Shown here piece after piece: positions 1 through 5,467 of a stretch of DNA of 5,467 bases (the stretch's first letter is position 1; each line of letters starts with the position of its first letter). The notes beneath the pieces were generated by a model, which was not told the origin of the DNA, searched no databases, and saw nothing but the letters and a program-made list of their open reading frames with translations. The stretch is from positions 1 through 5,467 of the forward strand of contig JAFXMP010000235.1 in NCBI GenBank assembly GCA_017530275.1, in the 5' to 3' direction. The position numbers and the translations under genes were made by a program. Source of the DNA: Clostridia bacterium (GTDB lineage: Bacteria > Bacillota_A > Clostridia > Christensenellales > Aristaeellaceae).

Positions 1-3000
1 AGCATCGCCATGGGCGTGATCGTCGGCATCGCGGCGCGGGGAAAATGGTTCAATCAGTTTTACGGCTTCATGAAGGCCGCTACGCTGGCCGTTTTTGTGG
101 CGCTGGTCGTATCTGTCCCGCTGAACCTGCTGTTGGATGACGGCTATACCGGCAATATGTGGGGCAATGGCGTGATCGGTTATCTGCTGGAAAAGGACTG
201 GCCTCCAGTCCTTTGCAGCATTTTGGGCCAGTTGGCGATCGAGTTTGCCGATAAAGTGCTTACGCTTGCCGCCGTGTATGTGGTGATCCTCATCCGGCGC
301 TGGCGGCGCAGCCATGACCATGAAAAAAAGGTCAGGCAGGGCACCGCGGCCGCGGCCGCTTTGATCCTCTGCCTGTCTCTTGGCGTATCCCAGCCCGCCC
401 GGGCGGAAGAAGCCGAATCTGTGGATACGAAAGATTATAATGATTACGTCCAGAGCGTTTACAGCAGCAACAACGGCCTGCCCTGCGGCGAAGCCAACGA
501 TATTGCCCAGACCAACGACGGCGTGCTGTGGATCGGCACCTATGCGGGCCTGTACCGCTACAATGGACGCGAGTTCCGCTGGGTGGATAACTTTGATTCC
601 GTTCGGAACGTGAACTGCCTGTACGTGGACGAGGAAGGCCGTCTGTGGATCGGTACAAACGACAACGGGCTGACTATTGTGATCCGCGAAAAGGTGGTGA
701 ACGTGCTGGATCAGTCCACCGGCCTTCCGTCCAATTCCGTGCGCTGCATCATCCGTGCGTCGGACGGGTATTATTATGTGGGCACCACCGGCAGTATGCA
801 GATGCTGGTGATGAACAACGGCCTGAAAGCTGCCAATACATTACAGGAAGTCAACTATGCCGACAGCATCACCGCCGACAGCCGCGGCAACGTGGCCGCG
901 ATTGCCTCCAGCGGCCGGCTTTTCCTGATAAACGGGGGGCAGATCCTCTGCTCCATGCGGCTGACAGACGGGCAGGAGCTGTTCAACTGCTGCGCCTTCG
1001 CGCCGGACGGCACCCTGCTGGTGGGTTCTTCCACCAATCATATTTACTATTACGATGTTTCCGACGGCGATTTTACCCTGCTGAAAGTGATGACATGTGA
1101 AGACGCCGCCAGCATCAATAACCTCAATTATATGAGCGACGGCACGCTGTTTTTATCCACCGACAGCGGCATATCTTACGTCGACGCCAATGGATATCAC
1201 CGAATCAATACCAATGATTTCAACAATTCCATTGACAATATGCTGTGCGACTATCAGGGCAACCTATGGTTCACCTCCTCCCGGCTGGGCCTGCTCCGGC
1301 TGGCCAAATCCGCTTTCAAGGACGTGTACGGGACCATCGGCATGGAGCGCCGGGTCGTCAACGCCATCGTCACCTGGCAGGGAAGCTATTACATCGGCAC
1401 CGACAAGGGCCTGGACGTGGTGGACAAGGCATGCCGCAGACAAATTCAAAACGATCTGACCGAGAAACTGAGCGGTAAGCGTATCCGGTGCCTGTACGTG
1501 GACGGAGAGGACCATTTGTGGGTCTGCACCTATGGCAGCGGCTTGATGGAATTCGCGCCGGACGGCCAGTTCTGGGTGTTCAATGCGGAAAACGGCAGCT
1601 TTGGCAGCCGGGCGCGCATTGTAACGGGGCTGTCAGACGGCACAATCCTGGCGGCGGGCGATACCGGCATCAGTTATATCCGGGATCATGAAATCCAGAA
1701 GACGATCCGAAATGAGGACGGCTTGATCAATTCCATGATCCTGACCATCACGGAACGCAGCGACGGCACTATCCTGGCCGGGACGGATGGCGACGGCATG
1801 GCCGTGCTGAAAGACGGCGAAGTGGTCGATATGCTTACCCGGGAGGACGGTCTCAGCAGCGGCGTGATCCTGCGCACGATCAAAGACCCCAAATCCGAAG
1901 GCGTGTTTATCGTCACCAGCAACAGCCTGTGCTATCTCGATCCTGACGGTTCTGTCCGTGTGCTGGAAAAATTTCCTTACTTCAACAACTACGATATCTG
2001 GGTCAAGGACGAAGATACGCTCTTTGTCATGTCCAGCGCCGGCATTTATGTGGTGGAACGGGACGAACTGGTGGCGGACAGCGATATGGCCTGGGAACTG
2101 CTGGACGCCCGCCGGGGCTTAGGCACTTCCCTGACCGCCAACTCCTGGAATTATTATAATGGAAACGGCGAACTGTTCCTGCCCTGCGATACGGGCGTAT
2201 ACATCATCGATGTGGAGAAATACAACAGCGACGTGCGTTCTTACCGCATGCAGCTGGCGTCCGTCAAGCTGGACGGCGCGGTGCAGCCCATTGTCCGCGC
2301 AGGAGCGATCACGGTGGGCCAGGGCGTCAGCCGCGTGGAGCTGGGCCCGGAGATTCTGAACTATACCATTCAGGACCCCAACGCAGGCTATTATCTGGAA
2401 GGGTATGACACCCAATGGACTATCGTGCCGCAAAGCAGCCTGACCAACATCATTTACACCAATCTGCCCGCGGGCGATTACACCTTCCATCTGGCGGTTT
2501 TCGACAGCGCGGGCGAGCGCGTGCTGGAGGAACGCAAGTTTGAACTCATCAAAGAGGGCGAAATCTACGAGCAGCCCGGCTTTGCCATGTACATGCTGGT
2601 GCTTCTGTCTCTGTTCATCATCTGGTCCACCTGGCTTGTGGTACAGCGTCAGCTGAACAAACAGCAAATCAAATTGAACATGGCGAACGAAACGGTCATG
2701 GCCATCGCCAACGCGGTCGACGCCAAGGACGTGCGCACCCATCAGCATTCCATGCGGGTAGCGGAGTACGCGGTGCTGATCGCGCAGGAAATGAACTGCT
2801 TCAAGTGGTGGCAGCGCCGCAAAATGCTCTCCAGCCTTCGAAAGGCGGCCCAGATGCACGACATCGGCAAAATCGGTATCAAGGACAGCGTGCTGAACAA
2901 GGTGGGGCGGCTGACGGATGAAGAATACGCGGAAATGAAATCTCACGTGACGCGCGGCGCTGAAATCCTGAAAGATTTTACCTTGGTGGAACATGTGGAG

Positions 3001-3414
3001 GAGGGCGCGCGCTATCATCACGAGCGCTACGATGGGCGCGGCTATCCGGACGGATTAAAGGGCAATGAAATCCCCCTCTTTGCCCGTATCATCGGCGTGG
3101 CTGACGCATTCGACGCCATGACCTCCAACCGCGTATACCGCAATCATATGGACACGGATTACGTGATGACCGAAATGATCCGCGGCAGAGGCACCCAGTT
3201 TGACCCCGAAGCCCTGGACGCTTTCAAGCGCCTGGTGGATAAAAAGGTGATCGATCTGGATAAGATCTACGCTCAGAAACGTGCTGAAATCCAGAACGCG
3301 GACCAGAAAGTCCATGCTGAACTGAAGCGCCGCGTGGAGGAAGATAAGCAGATTCAGGCCGCGGAGATAAAAAATGAAGAAAAAACCTCCCCCACGGATG
3401 AGAAAGGAGCGTAA
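1..3414 (+). CDS. Membrane-bound propeller sensor with HD-GYP output (predicted c-di-GMP phosphodiesterase), 5' end cut
   Basis: The frame is open to the window edge. The first ATG (position 10, used here as residue 1) has no Shine-Dalgarno sequence and lies inside a membrane segment, so the true start is upstream. Domains in order: hydrophobic segments within about 1-100, with a VPLNLLLDDGYTGNMWG stretch resembling ECF S-component-like modules; a signal-peptide-like segment about 105-134; about 14 Reg_prop-type blades about 150-740 (W174, W213, W420 and W504 lie in LW-x-G/C/T motifs); a Y_Y_Y Ig-like domain about 745-855 (GYYLEGYDTQW, then NLPAGDYTF); a transmembrane helix 858-878; HD-GYP about 892-1085; and a charged tail to 1134. 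HD-GYP residues are intact: H913, H950-D951 with K954 (HDIGK), H979, H1003-H1004, GYP 1011-1013, D1032. By family knowledge this domain hydrolyses cyclic di-GMP to pGpG or GMP in the cytoplasm. The propellers should face outside and sense a ligand, as in hybrid two-component sensors of Bacteroides. The ligand is unknown. The gene is followed after 3 bases by a BMP lipoprotein gene. Confidence 0.9.
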   Translation, partial: SIAMGVIVGIAARGKWFNQFYGFMKAATLAVFVALVVSVPLNLLLDDGYTGNMWGNGVIGYLLEKDWPPVLCSILGQLAIEFADKVLTLAAVYVVILIRRWRRSHDHEKKVRQGTAAAAALILCLSLGVSQPARAEEAESVDTKDYNDYVQSVYSSNNGLPCGEANDIAQTNDGVLWIGTYAGLYRYNGREFRWVDNFDSVRNVNCLYVDEEGRLWIGTNDNGLTIVIREKVVNVLDQSTGLPSNSVRCIIRASDGYYYVGTTGSMQMLVMNNGLKAANTLQEVNYADSITADSRGNVAAIASSGRLFLINGGQILCSMRLTDGQELFNCCAFAPDGTLLVGSSTNHIYYYDVSDGDFTLLKVMTCEDAASINNLNYMSDGTLFLSTDSGISYVDANGYHRINTNDFNNSIDNMLCDYQGNLWFTSSRLGLLRLAKSAFKDVYGTIGMERRVVNAIVTWQGSYYIGTDKGLDVVDKACRRQIQNDLTEKLSGKRIRCLYVDGEDHLWVCTYGSGLMEFAPDGQFWVFNAENGSFGSRARIVTGLSDGTILAAGDTGISYIRDHEIQKTIRNEDGLINSMILTITERSDGTILAGTDGDGMAVLKDGEVVDMLTREDGLSSGVILRTIKDPKSEGVFIVTSNSLCYLDPDGSVRVLEKFPYFNNYDIWVKDEDTLFVMSSAGIYVVERDELVADSDMAWELLDARRGLGTSLTANSWNYYNGNGELFLPCDTGVYIIDVEKYNSDVRSYRMQLASVKLDGAVQPIVRAGAITVGQGVSRVELGPEILNYTIQDPNAGYYLEGYDTQWTIVPQSSLTNIIYTNLPAGDYTFHLAVFDSAGERVLEERKFELIKEGEIYEQPGFAMYMLVLLSLFIIWSTWLVVQRQLNKQQIKLNMANETVMAIANAVDAKDVRTHQHSMRVAEYAVLIAQEMNCFKWWQRRKMLSSLRKAAQMHDIGKIGIKDSVLNKVGRLTDEEYAEMKSHVTRGAEILKDFTLVEHVEEGARYHHERYDGRGYPDGLKGNEIPLFARIIGVADAFDAMTSNRVYRNHMDTDYVMTEMIRGRGTQFDPEALDAFKRLVDKKVIDLDKIYAQKRAEIQNADQKVHAELKRRVEEDKQIQAAEIKNEEKTSPTDEKGA
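322..411 (+). other. Internal signal-peptide-like segment between the membrane module and the propeller
   Basis: Residues about 105-134 of the sensor have a basic n-region (EKKVRQ), a hydrophobic core (AAAAALILCLSLGV) and a c-region ending A130-R131-A132 before E133-E134. This is the shape of a type I signal peptide with an AxA cleavage site. At minimum it is the helix that exports the propeller. Whether signal peptidase cuts there cannot be seen from the sequence. Confidence 0.55.
460..2225 (+). repeat. Tandem propeller-blade repeats (about 14) inside the sensor gene
   Basis: About 14 units of roughly 38-45 residues repeat the pattern 'N-x-hydrophobic..., D/S-D-G-x-L-W/hydrophobic-hydrophobic-G-T, G-L/I-x-hydrophobic'. 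Examples are DGVLWIGTYAGLYRY, EGRLWIGTNDNGL, DGTLLVGSS, DGTLFLSTDSGISYV, DGTILAAGDTGISYI and DGTILAGTDGDGMAVL. At DNA level, GACGGCAC followed by a Leu/Ile codon recurs at 1006, 1138, 1636 and 1762; the last pair are 126 bases (42 codons) apart. Fourteen units match two seven-bladed beta-propellers, the count known for hybrid two-component sensor ectodomains. The count is by eye, and blades 3-5 and 12-14 are degenerate. Confidence 0.75.
3402..3409 (+). promoter_or_regulatory. Ribosome binding site of the BMP lipoprotein gene
   Basis: GAAAGGAG lies inside the last codons of the sensor gene, 8 bases before ATG 3418. It fixes the start of the downstream gene and indicates independent initiation on a shared transcript. 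Confidence 0.85.
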
Positions 3415-3417
3415 GCA

Positions 3418-4611
3418 ATGAAGCGTGTTTATATCGCCACTGCGCTGACTTGTCTGGTCATCATGGCAGCCATCATCGGCTGTTTTCAGCTTTTTAATAT
3501 GTCCGGCGGACGTGACGGCCTGAAAATCGGCTTCGTATACGACAATGACGAATGCACGCCTTATACCTATAACTTTTCCCTGGCAAAGGATGCCGTGGAA
3601 AAGAAGTACGGCGAGCGTGTGGAGATCCTGACATGCAGCAATGTATTGGATGACAAAATGGAAGAACCCATCCGGGAACTTGCTGCGAAAGGCTGCGATA
3701 TAATTTTCTTCAATGGCTACAGCGAGCTGGTGAGGGAACTTGCCCCGGAATACCCCAATATTCAGTTCTGCCAAACGTCCTACATGGACATGAGCAGCCA
3801 GACCGTGCCCGCCAATTATCACACCTTTAAGGGCGAAGCCTATCAGTGCCGATACGTGAGCGGCATCGCGGCGGGCATGAAAATCCGGCAGATGATCGAT
3901 GAGGGCATCCTGACAGAGGAGCAGGCGATGGTGGGCTTTGTGGCGGCGTTTCCCACTTCCGAGGTCATTTCCGGTTACACCGCCTTCCTGCTTGGCGTGC
4001 GCTCCGTGGTGCCTCAGGCTGTGATGCGCGTCTGTTACACCCAGACCTGGAGCAGCTATGCCCAGGAGAAAAGTGCGGCACAGCAGCTGATTGCCAAGGG
4101 CTGCGTGATCATTTCCCAGCATACGGATACCATCGGCCCGGCCATCGCCTGTGAGGAGGCGTCGCAGACCCGAAGCGTCTATTTCGTGGGTTACAATCAG
4201 AGTATGTCCGAGGTGGCTCCCGGCACGTCCCTGATCACCGCGCGGATCTGCTGGGAGCCGTACGTGCTGGCAGCTGTGGATGCAATCATGAAGGACAAGC
4301 AGATTGAAAAAGTGGTTGCCGGACGCATCCATGGGACGGACGTATCCGCCGGCTTTGAAAAGGGATGGGTGGAGATGACCGATTTGAACCGGCAAGTAGC
4401 CGCTCCCGGTACCCAGGAGGCCATGGACGCCGCCATTGAGCAGTTCAAGCGCGGGAAGGGTGATTTTGTTTTCAAGGGCGATTACGCGGGCGTAAATCCT
4501 GATGATCCAAACGATACCATAGACCTGCGTAATGGTTTTGCGGAGAATGAGACGACGTCTTTCCCGACGTTCCATTACATCCTGAAAGATGTTATTATCA
4601 TCGAAATTTGA
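3418..4611 (+). CDS. BMP/PnrA-family substrate-binding lipoprotein
   Basis: This 397-residue protein is a predicted surface lipoprotein of the BMP (Med/PnrA-like) periplasmic-binding family, whose characterised members bind purine nucleosides for ABC uptake. Residues 4-25 form a hydrophobic signal; IIGC at 19-22 is an acceptable lipobox with C22 as the lipidated residue. The mature domain starts near LKIGFVYDND (about 35). Family landmarks are KGEAYQCRYVSGIAAGMK, VGFVAAFPTSEVISGYTAF with LGVRSVVP, W211, QHTD (234-237), GYNQSM (258-263) and a WEPYVLAAVDAI block, so the fold is full length. The sites usually written W-F-D-P and G-x-x-x-D in nucleoside binders read W-S-S-Y and G-Y-N-Q-S here, so the ligand may differ. 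It is 3 bases after the HD-GYP sensor gene. No permease or ATPase gene is in the window: it could serve an unlinked transporter or present ligand to the sensor. The family call is firm; the substrate is unknown. Confidence 0.92.
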   Translation: MKRVYIATALTCLVIMAAIIGCFQLFNMSGGRDGLKIGFVYDNDECTPYTYNFSLAKDAVEKKYGERVEILTCSNVLDDKMEEPIRELAAKGCDIIFFNGYSELVRELAPEYPNIQFCQTSYMDMSSQTVPANYHTFKGEAYQCRYVSGIAAGMKIRQMIDEGILTEEQAMVGFVAAFPTSEVISGYTAFLLGVRSVVPQAVMRVCYTQTWSSYAQEKSAAQQLIAKGCVIISQHTDTIGPAIACEEASQTRSVYFVGYNQSMSEVAPGTSLITARICWEPYVLAAVDAIMKDKQIEKVVAGRIHGTDVSAGFEKGWVEMTDLNRQVAAPGTQEAMDAAIEQFKRGKGDFVFKGDYAGVNPDDPNDTIDLRNGFAENETTSFPTFHYILKDVIIIEI

Positions 4612-4622
4612 TCAGATCCAGA

Positions 4623-4649
4623 GCTGGTCTCGCTTTCGCTTTCGCCAGC
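4623..4649 (+). other. Weak 3'-UTR hairpin with TCGCTT tandem loop
   Basis: GCTGG (4623-4627) can pair with CCAGC (4645-4649) around a 17-base loop that contains TCGCTT twice and then TCGC (4630-4645). No T-tract follows, so this is not a standard intrinsic terminator. It lies 11 bases past the BMP stop codon and may simply be a 3'-end stabilising hairpin or chance pairing. Confidence 0.3.
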
Positions 4650-4698
4650 GCATCCTGAATCTTTCATTCGCTGATCGGGCAGTTATCTTTCTATATGA

Positions 4699-4732
4699 AA
4701 AAAGCCAGTCCGTTTTTCAGAACTGACTTTTT
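4699..4732 (-). terminator. Bidirectional rho-independent terminator shared by tRNA-Trp (-) and the sensor/BMP operon (+)
   Basis: Read on the minus strand, AAAAAGTCAGT pairs with ACTGGCTTTTT in an 11-bp stem (one G-U) around a 12-base loop (4710-4721), and the sixth T of the tract falls at 4698. It lies 30 bases past the tRNA 3' end. Read on the plus strand the same arms form AAAAAGCCAGT/ACTGACTTTTT with a single C-A mismatch, so it can also end the sensor/BMP transcript, 87 bases after its stop codon. Pairing is better in the tRNA direction. Confidence 0.8.
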
Positions 4733-4761
4733 CACTGGCCTTATGTTTCAAGGCTTTTGCT

Positions 4762-4835
4762 TGGCAGGGGAAGAAGGATTCGAACCCTCAACAAAGGTTT
4801 TGGAGACCCACGTGTTACCATTACACCATTCCCCT
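4762..4835 (-). tRNA. tRNA-Trp (anticodon CCA)
   Basis: Read on the minus strand, this 74-nt cloverleaf has a 7-bp acceptor stem AGGGGAA/TTCCCCT, discriminator G, an encoded CCA end, a 4-bp D stem GTGT/ACAC with an AATGGTA loop, and a T arm GAGGG-TTCGAAT-CCTTC. The anticodon loop CTCCAAA places CCA at 4801-4803, which reads UGG (Trp). G as discriminator and A37-A38 after the anticodon fit bacterial tRNA-Trp. The anticodon stem TGGGT/ACCTT is imperfect: U-U at 27-43 and G-U at 28-42. The variable region is only 4 nt (TGTT). A consensus promoter lies upstream and an intrinsic terminator downstream, so it is transcribed alone, convergent to the sensor/BMP genes. Confidence 0.95.
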
Positions 4836-4848
4836 CCGCAACGGACAT

Positions 4849-4877
4849 ATTATAGCGCACAAGAGGTATCTTGTCAA
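4849..4877 (-). promoter_or_regulatory. Consensus sigma-A/sigma-70 promoter of tRNA-Trp
   Basis: On the minus strand a perfect -35 TTGACA (4872-4877) and perfect -10 TATAAT (4849-4854) are separated by exactly 17 bases. An A-tract (4880-4886) sits just upstream of the -35 and resembles an UP element. The predicted start is near 4842, leaving a leader of about 7 nt before the tRNA 5' end. A full-consensus promoter of this kind is typical of stable RNA genes. Confidence 0.9.
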
Positions 4878-4892
4878 TATTTTTTTCCGAAT

Positions 4893-4928
4893 CATTTTCA
4901 AATTTCCGGATCATTTTCGCCCATTTTC
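4893..4928. repeat. Three CATTTTC direct repeats
   Basis: CATTTTC occurs at 4893-4899, 4912-4918 and 4922-4928, starting 19 and then 10 bases apart; the first two extend to ATCATTTTC when read with 5' bases. The spacing is close to two turns and one turn of the helix. They lie between the tRNA promoter and the GH43 gene and could be an operator, but the motif is short and AT-rich. Confidence 0.35.
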
Positions 4929-4941
4929 ACCCAGATTTACG

Positions 4942-4965
4942 CAAATATTTGAATATTTTTGAATA
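4942..4965. repeat. AT-rich palindrome and TTTGAATA direct repeat in the GH43 leader
   Basis: CAAATATTTG (4942-4951) is a perfect 10-base palindrome. TTTGAATA occurs at 4948-4955 and again at 4958-4965, a 10-base period that runs directly into the RBS. No clear -35/-10 pair for the plus-strand gene was found in 4880-4960, so its promoter is probably weak, activator-dependent, or contained in these AT-rich elements. Confidence 0.35.
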
Positions 4966-4971
4966 AGGAGG
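4965..4971 (+). promoter_or_regulatory. Ribosome binding site selecting the GTG start of the GH43 gene
   Basis: AAGGAGG is a near-perfect anti-16S match, 7 bases before GTG 4979. The next in-frame candidate, ATG 5000, is 28 bases away, too far to use this site, so GTG is the preferred start. Confidence 0.85.
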
Positions 4972-4978
4972 GATTCCC

Positions 4979-5467
4979 GTGTTTCGATGCGGCGACGATA
5001 TGGTAGATTTGAAAACATATCCTTACCATATCAGAGACGTACACATCAGCGACCCGTTTATCCTGGCGGATCCGGTCAGCCACCGGTATTATACCTACGT
5101 ACAGTTTGTGGATTCCAGGCGCTTCCCGGATGTGCCCGCCGGCCCCGGACATTTTTACGCGCTGGAAAGCCTCGATCTGATTCATTGGACGAAGCCCCAG
5201 GTGTGCTTTGAAAAAGGCGGTTATTGGGCAGATCGGGATTACTGGGCCCCAGAATGCCACATTTGGCGGGAGAAGTATTACTTGATCAGCTCGTTCCGGG
5301 CGGAAGGAACCTATCGCGGCTGTCAATGCCTGGTATCGGACAGCCCGAAAGGGCCCTTCCAGCCCATTCGGAATGAACCGATCACGCCGGAAGGCTGGCA
5401 TTGCCTGGACGGTACGCTCTATGTGGACCGGAAAGGAGCGCCTTGGCTGGTATTCTGCCACGAATGG
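4979..5467 (+). CDS. GH43-like glycoside hydrolase, 3' end cut
   Basis: The first 163 residues of a protein resembling glycoside hydrolase family 43, five-bladed propeller enzymes that act mainly on arabinose- or xylose-containing glycans. Visible landmarks: D25 in ISDPFIL, the position of the family's general base; LIHWTKP (67-73); YWAPECHIW (88-96), matching the conserved W-A-P-E block; KYYLISSF; SDSPKGPF (120-127); and D144 in LDGTLYVD, the position of the pKa-modulating Asp. The general-acid Glu should lie beyond the window and cannot be checked. The start is GTG with a strong RBS. There is no signal peptide or membrane segment, so it is probably cytoplasmic and works on imported oligosaccharides. 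It is separated from the upstream operon by the convergent tRNA and terminator, so it is a new transcription unit. Substrate cannot be assigned. A related five-bladed family (GH32, GH62 or GH130) is a less likely alternative. Confidence 0.82.
   Translation, partial: MFRCGDDMVDLKTYPYHIRDVHISDPFILADPVSHRYYTYVQFVDSRRFPDVPAGPGHFYALESLDLIHWTKPQVCFEKGGYWADRDYWAPECHIWREKYYLISSFRAEGTYRGCQCLVSDSPKGPFQPIRNEPITPEGWHCLDGTLYVDRKGAPWLVFCHEW

Noticed and set aside
10..12. ATG at position 10 as the real start of the sensor
   Set aside because: No ribosome binding site precedes it, the frame is open to the window edge, and it falls within a membrane segment; it is more likely an internal Met.
2119..3021. 300-codon minus-strand frame antisense to the propeller, Y_Y_Y and HD-GYP regions
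   Set aside because: It is a shadow of the sensor gene, with H-, Q- and V-rich low-information translation and no family match.
3055..4575. Long open frame on the minus strand (506 codons) antisense to the HD-GYP end and the BMP gene
   Set aside because: It runs across two clearly recognisable genes and their junction, its translation has no recognisable domain and is rich in H, G and A, and no promoter or good RBS was seen. Long antisense frames are common opposite GC-biased codons.
4871..4899. TTGTCA with downstream ATTTTC as a plus-strand promoter for the GH43 gene
   Set aside because: The -35-like box is just the complement of the tRNA promoter's -35, and the -10 match is poor.
4695..4952. 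85-codon plus-strand frame containing GEEGFEPST
   Set aside because: It reads through the terminator and the reverse complement of the tRNA. The GEEGFEPST string is the well-known artefact of translating the T-arm/acceptor part of a tRNA antisense.
4937..5461. 174-codon minus-strand frame opposite the GH43 gene
   Set aside because: The plus strand has a strong RBS and clear GH43 motifs in this interval; the minus frame has no recognisable domain.

Overview
The window looks like a moderately GC-rich (about mid-50s % by eye) chromosome segment from an anaerobic gut-type Firmicute of the Clostridia. This is inferred from strong AAGGAG-type ribosome binding sites, a consensus sigma-A promoter, the Firmicutes-style BMP lipoprotein, and a sensor architecture (membrane module, Reg_prop propeller, Y_Y_Y, HD-GYP) that I associate with Clostridia. 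No species can be named from the sequence.

Layout. Positions 1-3414 (+) hold the 3' part of a very large membrane sensor. It begins in a polytopic membrane module that resembles an ECF-transporter S component. This is followed by a signal-peptide-like hydrophobic segment, about 14 beta-propeller blades, a Y_Y_Y domain, one transmembrane helix and an intact HD-GYP domain (predicted cyclic-di-GMP phosphodiesterase). Three bases later, 3418-4611 (+) encodes a BMP/PnrA-family substrate-binding lipoprotein with its own strong RBS. The two genes almost certainly form one transcription unit. No ABC permease or ATPase follows in the window, so a role as an accessory ligand-binding partner of the sensor is plausible, though unproven.

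Positions 4612-4978 are intergenic for protein genes but densely used. They hold a weak 3'-UTR hairpin, a bidirectional rho-independent terminator (4699-4732), a tRNA-Trp(CCA) gene on the minus strand (4762-4835) with a perfect TTGACA-17-TATAAT promoter (4849-4877), and an AT-rich leader with short direct repeats. The tRNA is convergent with the sensor/BMP operon and the two appear to share the terminator.

Positions 4979-5467 (+) are the start of a new transcription unit. It encodes a GTG-initiated GH43-like glycoside hydrolase without a signal peptide, cut by the window edge. It suggests intracellular processing of arabinose/xylose-type oligosaccharides. Any regulatory link between this enzyme and the sensor is only inferred from proximity.
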